This document shows, one piece after another, positions 8,368 through 11,679 of a DNA stretch of 11,679 bases. The DNA comes from Funneliformis mosseae. Its lineage: Eukaryota; Glomeromycota; Glomeromycetes; Glomerales; Glomeraceae. Under the pieces are notes generated by a model. The model was not told the origin of the DNA, did not search any database, and worked only from the letters and a program-made list of their open reading frames with translations. The translations under genes were made by a program, and so were the position numbers. The number at the start of each line of letters is the position of its first letter. The first letter of the stretch is position 1. Where the stretch lies: contig CAJVPP010003421.1 in assembly GCA_910592005.1 (NCBI GenBank), positions 1 through 11,679 on the forward strand, read 5' to 3'.

Positions 8368-8430
8368 GTTGACGAAGTTGACGAAGTTGACAGAGTTGCT
8401 AAAGTTATCAATGTTAATTAAGTTGACATA
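8368..8430 (+). repeat. Seven phased 9-bp GTT-initial repeats
   Basis: Seven consecutive 9-mers each begin with GTT: GTTGACGAA twice, then GTTGACAGA, GTTGCTAAA, GTTATCAAT, GTTAATTAA and GTTGACATA. The first three are nearly identical and the rest diverge. The position, just upstream of the AT-rich stretch and TATA-like box of the LTR-like region, suggests a U3 repeat or enhancer; that role is inference. Confidence 0.75.
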
Positions 8431-8560
8431 TTAGATAGATGATTTATATTTATTATATTTGTTAATTATATCATATTTATTATATATATTATATTATCAT
8501 AGTTATATTATTTGTTCTCTTTATTATATTTATTATAGTTGATTTTATATTATCTTATTT

Positions 8561-8640
8561 TATATAAATATCTTGTATTTTTCCTTGAGTTGAAAAGTAA
8601 CTCAAGTTGAGGTTTTAGGATAAACCAAGAGTTCAATAAA
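8561..8640 (+). promoter_or_regulatory. LTR-like TATA box, hairpin and poly(A) signal
   Basis: TATATAAATA (8561-8570) is followed by a perfect hairpin, CTTGAGTT (8584-8591) with AACTCAAG (8599-8606) around a 7-nt loop, and then AATAAA (8635-8640) with a TTGTTGTGTCTTC stretch about 30 bases later. A core promoter only ~65 bp upstream of a poly(A) signal is the compact U3-R-U5 arrangement of an LTR, where R lies between the start and the cleavage site. Gag begins about 600 bp downstream. No second LTR is in the window to confirm this. Confidence 0.5.
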
Positions 8641-9253
8641 GAAATTGTTAAATTTATTTACTATTGCCTTTTGTTGTGTCTTCATATAGGCTGATTGTGA
8701 TATTGTCTTGTATTTAATTTGATATATTGAATTAAAAGTTTATCGTTTAAGTTTACAGAATCCAAGCCAACAAAAGTGATGATTCCTACCAGGAATTTTA
8801 GCTTTTTAGTGAATGAATTTTGATCTCTATCTCACACTACAACAAAATCATATTTAATAATACTTTGAAAACAGAAGTTACTTATCAACTGATTACACTT
8901 GTATAATTTGCTATCCACCTTCAGAAGAAGTATCTTTACCATTCAAACATTTTTGGAATTAGATTAGCGCTGAATTTAGTGCTCTTATATATACTGGAAA
9001 AATAGTAACTTTGTTTGATCAGTATCGACAACATTTTAGCGAATTACAGCTCATTAAAACTCTAAAAAGAGAAGCCAAATTATTGTTATATAGTTTAACA
9101 TTTGTTAACCCTTTTGATTTTGGATTTGATTTTAACTTCATTGCTATTTGAATATTAGAAGAATCTTATTATTCAGTAAACTTTGAACGTCCTATAGCAA
9201 CTGAATTACAACCTTTAGTACCCCTTTCATTGGAACCCTCAAGAAAAAACATA

Positions 9254-10140
9254 ATGAATGCAGACCAATTTAATGCCTTTATTACTCAGCTCACAGATTC
9301 TATTAATCAACTTACTCAGGAAATCCAAAACAGACCTTTACATCAACCACTGAAAAGAGAAACTAATTTAGTTCTAGTAAAACAATTTTCAGAAAAAAGT
9401 AAAGAGGATCCATCTGATTGGATTGCCCATTTTGAGAAAGCTGCGAAGGCTAATAACTGGAATAATGAACGAATAGTTGAAATTGCTAGAGGATTTCTCA
9501 ATCATGTAGCCGCTGAATGGTATGAGGATACTACATTTGCTTAAAGTTGAAAGTTGCAGATAATGAAGATGGTGCTGAAACCTTTGTGTTTAAATTTGTA
9601 AACCATTAATTTACAACTGAACAACAAAACAAATGGCATTATGAACTCAATGATATTCTTTAAGGAAGGGATGAAAAAGTAGAATCGTATTCTAACCGAT
9701 TTAAGAGATTAAGAAAAAAGGTAGACCCTGATAGTAATCTACCTGACTCATATGTCATTAGATTATTTTTAAAAGGATTGAAAAAAGATTTAGTACGATA
9801 TGTTGCTGCTAGTAAACCTGCAGATATTAATGAAGTAATTCAAGAGGCTATCGACTATGAAGTTGGAGTTTATTTTGAAAGACAAGAACGTCAAGTAGAT
9901 CAAAAAGCTAGAGCTCCTAGTGATAATGCTTTTGAAGCCTTAACTAAACAAATGGAAAAGTTAACTCTTAATTATTCTAATATAGTTTCAGCCTTAAATG
10001 TTTAAACCTAAACGAGACCTAAAGTTATAGGACAAAAACAAGATAAATCTCAAATCACTTGTTTTAATTGTCAAAAGAAAGGTCACTACTCTAGGGAATG
10101 TAATTTGCCCCCTAAAAAGAGAAGATGCAAATATAATTGA
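9254..10140 (+). pseudogene. gag: Retrotransposon Gag with CCHC zinc knuckle, broken
   Basis: Ancestral role: structural protein of the retrotransposon particle, binding its RNA. The preferred start is ATG 9254 (MNADQFNAFITQLTDSINQL). A retrotrans_gag domain follows: DPSDWIAHFEKAAKANNW, then IARGFLNHVAAEWYED. A stop at 9542-9544 coincides with a one-base frameshift. The reading continues in the next frame as NKWHYELNDIL, then VESYSNRFKRLRKKV and LFLKGLKKDLVRYV, the usual end of this domain, with extra stops at 9607 and 9661. QMEKLTLNYSNIVSALNV ends at a stop at 10003-10005. The zinc knuckle CFNCQKKGHYSREC (10060-10101) is intact in C-x2-C-x4-H-x4-C form. The frame ends at TGA 10138-10140. Upstream, 8863-9253 is also open in the gag frame except for two stops and reads like protein, so an N-terminal extension or leader ORF may once have existed. 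Confidence 0.88.
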
Positions 10141-11679
10141 AGTTTATTTTGACCTTGATTCAGAAAATAAAGAAGAAAACTATGAAGAAGTTTATGCTAC
10201 TCTAAGAGTAAGGGTCACTCCGTATATTACCAACAGGAGGAATACTAAAGAAAGAAGTAAAAGGATGTCTAAATCTTAATAAGAAATGAGATTGAGAAAT
10301 AGAAATATAAGTAAACCAATTCCTCTTACTATGCCAATGAATATTGAAGAAGGAACTTCAACTTCAAAGGTTAAGAAACCTCAAAGAAAAATACCACGCA
10401 CCTCCTCTGCTGTTGACCAATTAGCTTCTTATAATGTCACTGAAGATATTTTAAACTTACCTTCATCTGCGAAACTTGAACAATGGTTAAAATATTCAGA
10501 CCAAAGGAGAAACTTAGCTAATGCTTTAAAAAGAGCTATCATTAAAGAAACCAATAATGTTGACCTTGATGACGAATATATGAGTGACAATGATGATACT
10601 CCTACAACTGCAGTCAGATGTACTATTCAAATTCACTATAGCAATGTGCAAGCTATTCTTGACTCTGATACAGCTATCAGTATTATTATGAGTAGTCTAG
10701 TCAAACGACTTAAATTAAAGATTGATAAACCATCAAAAATAATCTTCAATACTGCTAACGGAAAAAGAATTAGAGCTTTAGAAATGATCAATACCATCAA
10801 AATGACTATTGGATCCATTTGTATGCCGATAACTTTACAAGTCATTGAGTCTTCTGATGAAAACTTGCTATTAGGAACTGATTAGTTTAAGAGAACTAAA
10901 GCCATTCTTGACTTTGACGAAAAAAAAGTGAAGTTCAGATATTTTACAAAATCTGCCTCTGTTTCAATTACTTTTATGACAGTTCTTCTGTTGAATTAGA
11001 TGAAAAATCTGATACATCTATGGATGAACTGATCGATGTAATTGAAGATCTAACTTATAACGATTAATATGAGGATGAAGACCTTGATGAACGAGATATC
11101 TTTTATTTTAATAGTGAAGAAGATTTATCTGATGAAGAAAGTTTATTTGATTTTGACGAAAATAAGCTATTTGCTAATCCTTGGGATAACAATCCAGCAG
11201 TATTCTTAACTCAAGCTGAACAACCAAAACCTCAAAATAATGAATGGCGTATCCAAGAAGACTTACATGTTAGACCCTTAGATATTAATCAACAAGAAAT
11301 TTTTGAGCAATTCATTGAAGAAAATAAAGATATCTGTGCACTTAGTCAAACAAAAATTGGTCATACAACTTTATTTCAACATCAAATTTCAACAGGAGAC
11401 CATGAACTGATCGCTGGCCCTGCATATCATCTAAAGAATCCATCTAAATTAAAATTTCTTCAAGAAAAAATTAAACGAATGGAAGAAAATAATATTATTC
11501 AAAAGTCAAAAAGCCCTTAGGCTTTTCCAGTTATTATTGTATCTAAGAAAACTGGAGATGCACGTATTTGTATTGCTATAACTAAAGGAGATGCTTATCC
11601 CTTTCCACTTATTGATGACTTGCTTGAGAAATTTAGAAATGCAAGTTGGTTTTCTACACTTGATCTTGCTAGTGGATAT
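10124..11679 (+). pseudogene. pol: Retrotransposon Pol: aspartic protease and start of reverse transcriptase, broken
   Basis: Reading resumes one frame over from gag at 10124 (DANIIEVYFDLDSENKEE). It passes two stops at 10277-10282 and ATG 10286 and reaches a retropepsin-like protease: VQAILDSDTAISIIMSSL, TANGKRIRALE and LLLGTD. The active-site triad, normally D-S/T-G, is D-S-D (10661-10669). TAG 10883-10885 stands where the family usually has Trp after GND/GTD. After another frameshift near 10930-10965 comes a very acidic linker (EDEDLDERDIF, SEEDLSDEESLFDFDE). Then RT begins: NEWRIQEDLHVRPL; HQISTGDHELIAGPAYHLKN; KIKRMEENNIIQKSKSP; stop 11518-11520; AFPVIIVSKKTGDARICI; AYPFPLIDDLLEKF; ASWFSTLDLASGY. 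The family's DYRxLN motif is missing at 11574/11575, consistent with a short in-frame deletion. The catalytic YxDD block lies beyond the window. Confidence 0.9.

Larger units (their letters stand above)
8360..11679 (+). mobile_element. Ty3/gypsy-like LTR retrotransposon, degenerate, cut by window end
   Basis: Element order reads LTR-like region (about 8360-8760), leader, gag with zinc knuckle, aspartic protease, acidic linker and reverse transcriptase, the Ty3/gypsy order. The 5' LTR edge cannot be fixed because the 3' LTR lies outside the window, and I did not find a clear tRNA primer-binding site starting with TGG downstream of 8760. RNase H and integrase, if present, lie beyond 11679. Frameshifts, stops, a protease active-site substitution and a deletion in reverse transcriptase make this copy non-functional. 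Confidence 0.85.

Noticed and set aside
8760..8800. tRNA primer-binding site just after the presumed LTR
   Set aside because: No convincing TGG-starting match to a tRNA 3' end could be read; the LTR 3' edge is therefore left open.
10636..10845. 69-codon minus-strand open frame
   Set aside because: Antisense to the retrotransposon protease, which has clear family motifs on the + strand.

Overview
The window looks like TE-rich, gene-poor, very AT-rich chromosomal DNA from a eukaryote, most likely a fungus. The style of its relics (a Tc1/mariner transposase with a basic N-terminal HTH, a Ty3/gypsy gag with a DPSDWIAHFEKA-type domain, piggyBac, and a Fanzor/TnpB homologue) resembles what I know from arbuscular mycorrhizal (Glomeromycotina) genomes. 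That assignment is inference; no host marker gene is present. I find no intact protein-coding gene and no tRNA or rRNA. Every recognisable coding region is a decayed mobile-element gene.

Layout. (1) About 100-452 and 3299-3905 are two parts of one satellite array of ~25-bp units, each unit a small hairpin. (2) 453-3298 is a piggyBac-type DNA transposon inserted in a TTAA of that array. TTAA is duplicated at both ends, imperfect terminal inverted repeats are visible, and a broken transposase lies on the + strand. A ~300-nt pyrimidine tract inside the transposase has the layout of a spliceosomal intron. (3) 3915-4070 holds short CAATCAG-type repeats. 4071-5001 and 5491-6370 are AT-rich with no gene I can support. 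(4) 5002-5490 (+) is the N-terminal half of a Tc1/mariner transposase. (5) 6385-7989 (-) is a nearly full-length but heavily broken Fanzor/TnpB-like RNA-guided nuclease gene: N-terminal HTH, split RuvC, zinc ribbon. A 32-nt palindrome sits exactly on its stop codon. (6) 7990-8360 is an unassigned spacer with degenerate GACCC/AACCC motifs. (7) From about 8360 to the end is a decayed Ty3/gypsy-like LTR retrotransposon (+). It shows LTR-like promoter/poly(A) signals, gag with a CCHC zinc knuckle, an aspartic protease with a damaged active site, an acidic linker, and the start of reverse transcriptase, which the window end cuts off.

The elements do not form a working pathway; the region is a graveyard of nested insertions. 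Two themes link them. First, many conserved residues have been lost by apparent G:C to A:T transitions (Arg to Cys/Gln/stop, Gln to stop, Asp to Asn, Gly to Asp), as RIP or methyl-cytosine deamination would produce. Second, the Fanzor relic lies next to, and convergent with, a Tc1/mariner relic, a pairing known for eukaryotic Fanzor proteins carried by DNA transposons. The Fanzor relic is the most interesting item here.
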